Shown in pieces: positions 6,342-13,181 of a stretch of 18,236 nucleotides of DNA. The stretch covers positions 1-18,236 of the forward strand of contig NZ_JANPLK010000070.1 in the NCBI RefSeq assembly GCF_031426495.1, given 5' to 3'. Each line of letters starts with the position of its first letter. Within the stretch, counting starts at the first letter, position 1. Below the pieces are notes generated by a model. The model was given only the letters and a program-made list of their open reading frames with translations, was not told the DNA's origin and searched no databases. The DNA is from Gemmatimonas sp. Lineage in GTDB: Bacteria > Gemmatimonadota > Gemmatimonadetes > Gemmatimonadales > Gemmatimonadaceae. The position numbers and the translations under genes are program-made.

Positions 6342-7597
6342 TCGTTTCACTCGCGCTCTTCGCGACGCTGGCCATAACGCGTGCGGACACGGTGTTCGTG
6401 TCGTCGCAGCGCGCGACCACGGCCACCGCATCCGGTACGACGGTTCGGACGGTTACGGAAGCGATCCGCGTGGTGTCACGCAACGGCGTGGTCCGCGTGC
6501 GGGCTGGCGTATACATCGAACCGACGCTCGTCATCCGACAACCGCTCACGTTGGAAGGCGAGCGCGGAGCGATCCTGGATGGTGGCGGGGTGCGAGAAAT
6601 CCTCGTGGTCGGCGCCGACTCGGTGACCGTGCGCGGGATGACGTTTCGCAACACGGGCAGCAGCCAAGCCACCGATCGCGCGGCGTTGCGTGTGGTGGAA
6701 GCGGCTGGCTGTCTGATCGAAGGCAACACGTTCACGAACACCCTCTTTGGTATCTATCTGCAGCGGGCCAGCGCGTGTCTGGTGCGCCGAAATGTTCTCG
6801 ATGGAATGGCGGGCTCCCAGACGGTGACGGGCAACGGACTGCACCTCTGGTCGAGCCGCGACATCGTGCTCGAAGACAACGTGATCCGCGGTCACCGCGA
6901 TGGGATCTATTTCGAGTTCGTGACCAATAGCCGCGTGCGCCGCAACCTGAGCACGGGCAGTCATCGCTACGGGCTGCACTTCATGTTCTCCGACTCGTGC
7001 CGTTACGAAGACAACACGTTCCGTGCCAATGAGTCCGGCGTCGCCGTGATGTACTCGAAGCGTGTGCAGATCACCGGCAACACCTTCGAACGCAATCGCG
7101 GCAGCGCCGCCTACGGACTGTTGCTCAAGGAAATCACTGACAGCGAAGTCCGCGGCAACCGGTTCATCGAGAATTCGATCGCGCTGCATCTCGAAGGCGC
7201 GAGCCGGAACGCGGTGATTGACAACGACTTCGTGCGCAACGGCTGGGCGGTACGGGTGCTGGCGGATGCCCAGGACAATGTGCTGCGCGGCAATGCGTTT
7301 TCGGGGAACGTCTTCGACGTTGGCACCAACAGCCGGCGCAACTACAGCACATTCACCGGCAACTGGTGGGATCGGTACGCCGGCTATGACCTCGATCACG
7401 ACGGCCGCGGCGATGTGACGCACGCGCCGGTTCGCCTCTTTGCCTTGCTGGTCGAACAGTCACCGGCCGCGCTGGTACTCACCAGGAGCTTGCTGGTCGA
7501 TCTGCTGGACATCGCGGAGCGCGTCGTACCAGCGCTCACGCCGGAAACACTGCGCGACGCGTCGCCGCTCATGCGTACTCCCCGGAAACTACCATGA
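6338..7597 (+). CDS. nosD: Periplasmic NosD, right-handed beta-helix maturation protein
   Basis: This is a 419-residue periplasmic protein of the NosDFY copper-maturation complex. NosD receives copper from NosL and, coupled to the NosFY ABC transporter, passes it to apo-NosZ. A short signal peptide (about residues 1-16, ending TRA before DT) is followed by repeated beta-helix (CASH) coils. The coils are rich in N-x-F/I and G-I/L-x-L patterns such as GNTFTNTLFGIYL and GNRFIENSIALHLEGA. The diagnostic GNWWDRYAGYDLDHDGRGD and the C-terminal LFALLVEQSPAALVL segment are NosD-specific. The ATG at 6338 overlaps the nosL stop by four bases. The frame is open upstream inside nosL, but the signal peptide fixes this start. 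Confidence 0.96.
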   Translation: MIVSLALFATLAITRADTVFVSSQRATTATASGTTVRTVTEAIRVVSRNGVVRVRAGVYIEPTLVIRQPLTLEGERGAILDGGGVREILVVGADSVTVRGMTFRNTGSSQATDRAALRVVEAAGCLIEGNTFTNTLFGIYLQRASACLVRRNVLDGMAGSQTVTGNGLHLWSSRDIVLEDNVIRGHRDGIYFEFVTNSRVRRNLSTGSHRYGLHFMFSDSCRYEDNTFRANESGVAVMYSKRVQITGNTFERNRGSAAYGLLLKEITDSEVRGNRFIENSIALHLEGASRNAVIDNDFVRNGWAVRVLADAQDNVLRGNAFSGNVFDVGTNSRRNYSTFTGNWWDRYAGYDLDHDGRGDVTHAPVRLFALLVEQSPAALVLTRSLLVDLLDIAERVVPALTPETLRDASPLMRTPRKLP

Positions 7598-8409
7598 CCA
7601 CTGCGCTCCTGAGGCGCCCCGCCTGCGAGGTCCGTACGACGACAACGCCGATCATCCCGCTGCACCGTCCGGCTTCGTCGCTGGTCGAGATCCGGAGTCT
7701 GGTGAAGTCCTTTGGCCGTCGCCGAGTGCTCGATGGCGTGAATCTCGACATTGCCCGCGGCGCCGTCACCGCCATCATCGGACCGAACGGCGCCGGCAAG
7801 ACGACACTGAACAAAGTCCTGCTCGGTCTCGTGCACGCCGACTCCGGCAGTATCTCGTTTGATGGCGTCGATGTCGCGGGCCAGATCGCGTATCGCGCGC
7901 GCATCGGGTACATGCCGCAGGCCGCGCGGTTCCCCGAGAGTTACACCGGTCAGGATGTGCTCGACTTACTACGTGACTTGCGCGGCGAGACGACCCCACG
8001 CGATGTCTCGCTCATCGAGCGTCTCGGGGTCGACGCCTTTCTCACGCAACCCGTACGTACTCTCTCCGGCGGACAACGGCAGCGGCTGAATGCGGTAGCG
8101 GCGTTTCTCTTTGCGCCCGATCTCCTGCTGCTCGACGAGCCCACCGCGGGTCTCGATCCGATTGCCAGTGGCATCCTCAAGGAGAAGATCCGTGCGGTTC
8201 GCGACGAAGGACGGGCGGTCATCATCACGTCGCACATCCTGAGCGAGCTACAGGAGTTCAGCGACACGGTGGTGTTCCTGCATGAGGGACGCGTGCGCTG
8301 GGCGGGCCCGCTCACGGCGCTGCTGCACACCACGCAGGCGGACTCGCTCGAGCGTGCCATCGCGCACCTGATGCAGTCGGAGTACACGACCGTCGGAGCC
8401 CACGCATGA
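7594..8409 (+). CDS. nosF: NosF, ABC transporter ATPase for NosZ maturation
   Basis: This 271-residue cytoplasmic ATPase drives the NosY membrane domain in the NosDFY complex. Motifs appear in order: Walker A GPNGAGKTT (63-71), a Q-loop in YMPQAARFPE, signature LSGGQRQRL, Walker B LLLLDEPTAGLDP, and the H-loop ITSHIL. The ABC domain proper begins near residue 31. The first 30 residues, with many Thr and Pro, form an unusual N-terminal extension. The start is supported by the ATGA overlap with nosD, and no better internal start was seen. The four-base overlap with nosY keeps the ATPase and the permease coupled. Confidence 0.95.
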   Translation: MTTALLRRPACEVRTTTTPIIPLHRPASSLVEIRSLVKSFGRRRVLDGVNLDIARGAVTAIIGPNGAGKTTLNKVLLGLVHADSGSISFDGVDVAGQIAYRARIGYMPQAARFPESYTGQDVLDLLRDLRGETTPRDVSLIERLGVDAFLTQPVRTLSGGQRQRLNAVAAFLFAPDLLLLDEPTAGLDPIASGILKEKIRAVRDEGRAVIITSHILSELQEFSDTVVFLHEGRVRWAGPLTALLHTTQADSLERAIAHLMQSEYTTVGAHA

Positions 8410-9212
8410 GCGCGGCATCGCGGTCCACCATCGCCACCGTGCTGCGGCACGAAGCGCGCGCCGTCCTCAAGAATCGCGGCGTGCTGCTGTTCGGCGGCGG
8501 CATTCTGCTGCTCACCGAATGCATGCTGCGTCTCACCGGCAGCGGGCCACGCGCGCTGTCGTCGCTGCTCGGTCTGGTGTTGCTGGTCGTGCCATTGGTC
8601 ACGATGCTGTTCGGCGTGATCACCTGGCACGCCTCACGTGAGTTCAACGAACTGCTGCTCGCGCAGCCGGTTCGGCGTTCGGCGCTGTTCGGCGGTCTGT
8701 ATCTGGGCCTGGTGCTGCCGCTGGCGGCGGCTTTCACGCTGGGACTGCTGCTGCCGTTCGCCGTGCACCGCGCCCTGGGCAGCGACGCCCTCCCGTTGCT
8801 GGCCGCAACACTGGCCGGCGGCGTGGCGCTGACGTTCGTGTTCGGCGGTCTCGCGCTGCTGATCGGCGTGGCCATCGAAGATCGACTGCGCGGCGTCGGT
8901 ACCGCGATCGCGGTGTGGATGCTGCTCACGATCGGTTACGACGGGCTGATGCTGTTGGTCGCAACCACGTTCACCGATTACCCGCTGGAGAAGCCGATGC
9001 TGGCCCTCACCCTCGCCAACCCGGTCGATCTGGCGCGCACGTTAATCGTGATGCAAAGCGACGCCGCGGCATTGATGGGTTATACCGGCGCGCTCATGCA
9101 TCGCTTCCTCGGCAGCGTGCTGGGGTCGCTGGCCGCGATCTCCGGGTTGCTCCTCTGGATTCTCACCCCTGCCTGGGCAGGACGGCGCGCCTTCGAGCGT
9201 CGCGACTTCTGA
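8406..9212 (+). CDS. nosY: NosY, ABC transporter permease for NosZ maturation
   Basis: This is a 268-residue inner-membrane protein with about six hydrophobic helices, the permease of NosDFY. The N-terminal cytoplasmic stretch ends in HEARAVLKNRGVLLFGG. The coupling segment SREFNELLLAQPVRRS and the family-typical NPVDLARTLIVMQSDAAALMGYTGA near residues 200-225 are present. It ends in the charged RRAFERRDF. It overlaps nosF by four bases and is the last gene of the overlapping series. The next gene follows after 59 bases. Confidence 0.95.
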   Translation: MSAASRSTIATVLRHEARAVLKNRGVLLFGGGILLLTECMLRLTGSGPRALSSLLGLVLLVVPLVTMLFGVITWHASREFNELLLAQPVRRSALFGGLYLGLVLPLAAAFTLGLLLPFAVHRALGSDALPLLAATLAGGVALTFVFGGLALLIGVAIEDRLRGVGTAIAVWMLLTIGYDGLMLLVATTFTDYPLEKPMLALTLANPVDLARTLIVMQSDAAALMGYTGALMHRFLGSVLGSLAAISGLLLWILTPAWAGRRAFERRDF

Positions 9213-9271
9213 CCGTAGTCCCCATCACGGCCATTTCCCCTCCGCCTCACACACTTCTCCGGTACTTCCTG

Positions 9272-9730
9272 ATGTCTACCCGTAATGCTGTGACCCGCTT
9301 CGCGTTCGCGACCGCTTCCCTGCTCCTCGTTGCCTGCGGCGGAGAGAAAGCCGCGTCGACCGACACTGCCGCTGGTGGCGCGCCCAGCCCGGCCGCCGCG
9401 CCAGCGAACGCACCCAAGCCCACGGGCACCGTCATCACGATCGAGATGATCACCGACGAGACTGGCAATTACTTCAAGCCTAAAGAGATCGAAGCCAAGC
9501 CGGGTGACGTGCTCAAGTTCGTGCTGGTCGCCGGCGTGCATAATGTGCACTTTCTCGCCGACTCGAATCCCGGCATACCGGACCTGCCACCGATGTCTAC
9601 GTTCGCGCAGCTGCCCGGTCAGGAGCTCCTCGTCCCGGTGAACTTCGCCGCGGGCAAGAGCTACTACTTCCAGTGCGACCCGCACGCGCTGCTCGGCATG
9701 GTCGGCAAGCTCAAGGTCGAGAACGAGTAA
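9272..9730 (+). CDS. Lipoprotein cupredoxin (plastocyanin-like blue copper protein)
   Basis: This is a 152-residue exported protein. A signal peptide ends in the lipobox LLVAC (C22), followed by an Ala/Pro-rich tether of about 28 residues and a cupredoxin domain from about residue 52. Type 1 copper ligands are visible: H90 (or H93) in VHNVHF, then C135, H138 and M143 in the CDPHALLGM pattern of plastocyanin and amicyanin. It would be anchored at a membrane facing the periplasm. The start at 9272 was chosen because the signal peptide begins there. The frame is open upstream through nosY, and no clear Shine-Dalgarno was seen. Being 59 bases after nosY and on the same strand, it probably belongs to the nos unit. 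Electron delivery to NosZ CuA is an inference. A separate redox or copper-storage role is possible. Confidence 0.9.
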   Translation: MSTRNAVTRFAFATASLLLVACGGEKAASTDTAAGGAPSPAAAPANAPKPTGTVITIEMITDETGNYFKPKEIEAKPGDVLKFVLVAGVHNVHFLADSNPGIPDLPPMSTFAQLPGQELLVPVNFAAGKSYYFQCDPHALLGMVGKLKVENE

Positions 9731-9743
9731 TTCGTCACGGCAA

Positions 9744-9888
9744 CGGCGAACGGGAAAAGCCACAGCGGGAACACGGAGGGAACAGATTTCACCGATCACA
9801 CAGATAAGCAAAAGCGCTCTTGGTTTATCTGTGTGATCCGTGCAATCCGCCAGCTCCGTGTTCCCGCTGTTGCTTTTGCGTTTCGCCG
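9744..9888. repeat. 145-base imperfect palindrome between convergent genes
   Basis: A long dyad is centred on position 9816. From inside out: GATCACACAGATAA (9794-9807) pairs perfectly with 9825-9838. GATTTCAC pairs with GTGCAATC with one mismatch. The 17-base arm at 9762-9778 (ACAGCGGGAACACGGAG) pairs perfectly with 9854-9870. One mismatch further out, AAAAGC pairs with GCTTTT, and CGGCGAA (9744-9750) pairs with TTCGCCG (9882-9888). The loop is 17 bases. It sits between the end of the plus-strand nos unit and the end of the minus-strand glycosyltransferase, so it could act as a bidirectional terminator. The length and the simple motif GGGAACA-N4-GGGAACA on one arm are more like a dispersed extragenic palindrome or a MITE-like element. 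No target-site duplication was found. Confidence 0.85.
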
Positions 9889-9894
9889 CCGCGC

Positions 9895-11115
9895 CTAGCT
9901 CGCGCCGTCGGTCACCAGCGTGTCGTACTGTCGGCCGCGCCAACGCGTTGGCGTGCGGGCGGTGCTGAGCGTGAGGCGCCAGGCGGCAGCCGTGTCGGAC
10001 AGCCACGAGAACCAGAACGGCCAGCCGCGTTCGGCGTAGCTGTTGCGTAGCGCAACGAGCATCATCAGCCGCACCAGCAGCGCCGACGCGTTCACGAGCA
10101 CCAGCGCCTCGAGGAGCATCGTCTGCGGATTGTCGGCCGCGGGCCAACCCATCGACCCGAGCACGGCGCCGAGCACGAGCAGCATCGGCAGCGGCAACGC
10201 CTGTGCACTCCACACCAACACCACGTCGACCCAGCGACGCCAGGTCGGTGTGGCGTCCTTCAAGTCGAAGCTGCGTCCCCACTCGCGCCACATCTCTGCC
10301 AGTGAGACGTACGCACTCACTTGAATGATGCGCGAGCCGTCGAGAAAGCCCACGCGTGCGCCATGTGAGGCGAGGTGCCGCGCCAGCGTGACGTCATCGC
10401 AAAACGACGCACGGGCGGGTGCATAGCCGCCGTGCTGCTCCAGCAGCGCCCGGCGCGCCACGAAACACTGTCCATTCGCGAGCACACGATCAGGAGGTGG
10501 CTGGGTGGCGCCCGCCGCACCGCAGCGATACACCAGCGTGACCAGCATCGCCGGTTGCACGAAGCGTTCGGCCGATGTCTGGTCGCGGAACTGCGGCGAA
10601 AACGACGCCACGTCGTAACCGTCTTGTTCGACGGCGTCGACCACCGCGCCAACCAACCCGGGTGCGGGAACGGTGTCGGCGTCAATGCCAAGCACCCACG
10701 CGCCCTTGGCCTGCCGGAGACCCGTTTCGAGCGCCCACACCTTGCCCACCCAACCGGCCGGGAGCGGCTCGTCGGTGATCAGGCGAATGCGCGGATCACG
10801 CGCCGACGCCGCCTCGACCAGTTCGCGCGTGCCGTCGGTCGAATGGCTGTCCACGACGAGCACTTCAAGCATCGGTGCCGTCTGCGCGGTGAGACCGGCG
10901 AGACAGGGGCCGAGGCGCTTCGCTTCGTTGAGCGTGGCCACGATCACCGTCACCGTGGTGTCGGTGCGGGGCGTAAGTCGGGGCGCGATGGGTGGACGGC
11001 GAGTCCGCCCCGGCATGAGGCGCGTGAGCAGCAACAGCAACAGCGGCACCTGAACGGCGAGCAGCGTCAGCCCCACGCCGCGCGCGACGTCGACCAGCGG
11101 GAAGGACATGCTCAT
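9895..11115 (-). CDS. Membrane-associated family 2 glycosyltransferase
   Basis: This 406-residue protein has one N-terminal helix (about 14-32), a GT-A glycosyltransferase domain, and several C-terminal hydrophobic helices (about 290-365). Catalytic features are VIVATLNEAKRL, VVDSHSTDGT, the DxD motif D145-A-D147, and an acidic CDDVTLARHL (D240/D241). The layout resembles glycosyltransferases of hopanoid (HpnB-like) or carotenoid (CruC-like) loci, but the acceptor cannot be told. Its ATG at 11115 (a second Met lies at 11109) overlaps the stop of the upstream NAD-binding/DUF2867 gene by four bases, so the pair is translationally coupled and probably acts on the same lipid or isoprenoid product. 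The protein would work at the cytoplasmic face of the inner membrane. Confidence 0.88.
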   Translation of the reverse strand: MSMSFPLVDVARGVGLTLLAVQVPLLLLLLTRLMPGRTRRPPIAPRLTPRTDTTVTVIVATLNEAKRLGPCLAGLTAQTAPMLEVLVVDSHSTDGTRELVEAASARDPRIRLITDEPLPAGWVGKVWALETGLRQAKGAWVLGIDADTVPAPGLVGAVVDAVEQDGYDVASFSPQFRDQTSAERFVQPAMLVTLVYRCGAAGATQPPPDRVLANGQCFVARRALLEQHGGYAPARASFCDDVTLARHLASHGARVGFLDGSRIIQVSAYVSLAEMWREWGRSFDLKDATPTWRRWVDVVLVWSAQALPLPMLLVLGAVLGSMGWPAADNPQTMLLEALVLVNASALLVRLMMLVALRNSYAERGWPFWFSWLSDTAAAWRLTLSTARTPTRWRGRQYDTLVTDGAS

Positions 11116-12575
11116 ATCGCCGGCTCGCGGGAGATGCGCGTGCGGACGGCAGGCGAGACGACCGGCTCGGTCAGCGCGAGCCTGGCGACCGCCTTCGCCA
11201 TGTCACCAAAGATGAACAGGTGTGCCGGATACATCGCGTACCAGTAAAGAAGTCCGAAAAGACCGCGGGGCGCGAAGAGCGCCGTCTGGATCAACCGTGT
11301 GCCCTCACCTTCGGGCACGGCGGAAAATTGCAGCCATGCCTGACCGGGCACACGCATTTCAGCGCGCAGCCGTAACAGGCGCGGACGCTCGACCATCTCC
11401 ACCCGCCAGAAGTCGACCGCCTCTCCAAGATACAACCACGCAGGGTCGCGCCGCCCCCGTCGAAGTCCGGGTCCGCCCACCAATCGGTCCAGAAAGCCCC
11501 GGATCTTCCAGAGCCAGTTCCAGGCGAGCCACCCTTGATCGCCTCCCAGCCGGCAGAAAGCGCGAAACACCTGATCGGGGCTGGCGTCCACGTAGATGGT
11601 GCGTGTCTCCTCGAGCACCCCCTCCCGGTCGCGCAGTTCGTACGACGCGCCGCCCCCCAGGGCGTCGCTCCAACGCGACTCCACGGCGTGCGCGGTCAGA
11701 CGCGACAGCGCGCGCTGGACCGCCGTGCGATAGGCCATGGGGCGCACGTCAGGAAACAGCTCGCGGGCCTTACTGGTGTCGGCCAGCACCGGATGGGCAA
11801 TGCCCTCGACCAGGGGCGTCGCCAACCGCGACGGAATCGGCGTGACCTTGTCGATCCAGAGGGCGGCTAACCGTGGCGACATCACCGGCACGGCAATGAT
11901 CGTACGACGCAGGCCACGTACGGCGGCGTAGCCATGCAGCATGTCGCGAAACGACAGCACGTCGGCGCCACCGATCTCCACGATGCCGGCCGGGCCGTGC
12001 TCGCGAGCGCGAATCAGGTAGGTGAGCACGTCGCGCACGGCAATCGGCTGGACCTGATTCGTGATCCATTTGGGCGCGATCATGAACGGCAATCGCTCCG
12101 CCAGATACCGCACCATCTCAAACGATGCCGACCCCGAGCCGACGATCGGCCCGGCGCGGAACTCGGTGGTCGGCAGGCCACCCCGCAAAATCGCCCCCGT
12201 CTCGCCTCGACTCTGAAGATGCTCGCTGGCGTCGACGGTATCGGGGACTAGCCCGCCGAGGTAGATGCAGTGCTTCAGCGCCCGTCCCGCCTGCACGAAG
12301 TTCCGGGCGGCCACGCGGTCCCGCTCGGCGAAGTCGGTGGCGTGCGTCATGCTATGCACGAGGTAGTACGCCTGATCGACCCCATCGAGCGCACGATGAA
12401 GTGATGCCGGATCGAACAGGTCGCCGGTCACGACCTCCACGTCGTGTTCCCACCATCGCCCGTGAATGCGGCGCGGGTCACGGACCAGCAGTCGCACCGG
12501 AACGCCCCGCTCCACCAAACGTGAGGTGAGGCGGCCGCCGATGTAGCCTGTGGCGCCGGTAACGAGCACGGTCAT
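11112..12575 (-). CDS. NAD(P)-binding (atypical SDR) protein fused to a DUF2867 domain
   Basis: This is a 487-residue two-domain protein. The N-terminal atypical short-chain dehydrogenase/NmrA-like Rossmann domain starts immediately with TVLVTGATGYIGGRL (G7xxG10xxG13), then VEVVTGDLFDPASL and a YYLVHSM strand. The C-terminal part (about 330-470) is DUF2867, with motifs such as EETRTIYVDASPDQVFRAF, LYLGEAVDFWRVE and FGLLYWYAMYPAHLFIF. The start at 12575 is set by the Rossmann strand. The frame is open upstream to 13136, but that part is antisense to the next gene and looks non-coding. The upstream bases are C-rich with no Shine-Dalgarno. The enzyme reaction is unknown. The coupled glycosyltransferase suggests modification of a lipid or pigment. 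Confidence 0.88.
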   Translation of the reverse strand: MTVLVTGATGYIGGRLTSRLVERGVPVRLLVRDPRRIHGRWWEHDVEVVTGDLFDPASLHRALDGVDQAYYLVHSMTHATDFAERDRVAARNFVQAGRALKHCIYLGGLVPDTVDASEHLQSRGETGAILRGGLPTTEFRAGPIVGSGSASFEMVRYLAERLPFMIAPKWITNQVQPIAVRDVLTYLIRAREHGPAGIVEIGGADVLSFRDMLHGYAAVRGLRRTIIAVPVMSPRLAALWIDKVTPIPSRLATPLVEGIAHPVLADTSKARELFPDVRPMAYRTAVQRALSRLTAHAVESRWSDALGGGASYELRDREGVLEETRTIYVDASPDQVFRAFCRLGGDQGWLAWNWLWKIRGFLDRLVGGPGLRRGRRDPAWLYLGEAVDFWRVEMVERPRLLRLRAEMRVPGQAWLQFSAVPEGEGTRLIQTALFAPRGLFGLLYWYAMYPAHLFIFGDMAKAVARLALTEPVVSPAVRTRISREPAI

Positions 12576-12674
12576 GCGGAGGGGGGCGGAAGCCGTGAGA
12601 CGGTGGCGGGTTCGGTGATCCGCACGTACGCTACTTAACGCTACGCCTCTTCCCTCTCCGCCGTTCCCATCTGC
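12576..12674. promoter_or_regulatory. Divergent promoter region with a 7-base direct repeat
   Basis: These 99 bases separate the leftward SDR/DUF2867 gene from the rightward DUF4442 gene. The clearest feature is a direct repeat ACGCTAC-TTA-ACGCTAC at 12628-12644. Its ten-base period puts both copies on one face of the helix, as in some activator sites. No certain -10/-35 pair was seen, and the DUF4442 start at 12675 has no Shine-Dalgarno. Confidence 0.4.
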
Positions 12675-13181
12675 ATGCCTCGCGCCAATCCATCCCCGGG
12701 ACGCCTCCTGCTGCGTAATTGGGAACGACTTTCGGGTCTCCCCTTCGGCAAACGCCTGTTCAGCTGGGCGGTGGGGCGCACCGCGCCGTACACCGGGTCG
12801 GTGGGCGGCGTCTACACCGATGTCCGCCCCGGCTACGCGCGGGTCGAATTGCGCGACCGCAAGGCCGTCCGGAATCATTTGGCGTCGGTGCACGCCGTCG
12901 CGCTGGTGAATCTGGCCGAGATGACCAGTGGCGTGGCGCTTATGACCGCGTTGCCGCCAGGCGTGCGTGGCATCGTGACCGGCCTGCAGATCGAGTACCT
13001 CAAGAAGGCGCGTGGCACGCTGGTGTGCACGACCACCGCGCACGCGCCGAGCGACGTACCCGAGCCGATCACGCACGATGTGCAGGCGGACATCGCGAAC
13101 GCTGACGGAGACGTGGTGGCACGCTGCCTCGTGCATTGGCGCTTGTCGCCGCCCGATCCTTCACGAGCGTCGGCCCGATGA
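12675..13181 (+). CDS. DUF4442 hotdog-fold protein (putative thioesterase-like)
   Basis: This is a 168-residue cytoplasmic protein of the DUF4442 hotdog group, relatives of acyl-CoA thioesterases. The conserved central helix segment VRNHLASVHAVALVNLAEMTSG (about residues 65-86) and the strand ITGLQIEYLKKARG-like region (seen as VTGLQIEYLKKARG) fit the family. No catalytic assignment can be made. Its stop overlaps the ATG of the following flavin oxidoreductase by four bases (ATGA at 13178-13181), so the two are co-translated. A link to acyl-CoA or fatty-acid handling is inferred from fold only. Confidence 0.85.
   Translation: MPRANPSPGRLLLRNWERLSGLPFGKRLFSWAVGRTAPYTGSVGGVYTDVRPGYARVELRDRKAVRNHLASVHAVALVNLAEMTSGVALMTALPPGVRGIVTGLQIEYLKKARGTLVCTTTAHAPSDVPEPITHDVQADIANADGDVVARCLVHWRLSPPDPSRASAR

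Noticed and set aside
6476..7423. Minus-strand frame of 315 residues inside nosD
   Set aside because: Shadow frame of the repetitive nosD coding sequence.
9744..9888. CRISPR repeat or a small RNA gene
   Set aside because: There is only one palindromic unit with no spacer-repeat series and no promoter evidence.
11112..13136. Minus-strand frame of 674 residues extending the SDR/DUF2867 protein upstream
   Set aside because: The added part is antisense to the DUF4442 gene. The Rossmann strand starts at the ATG at 12575.
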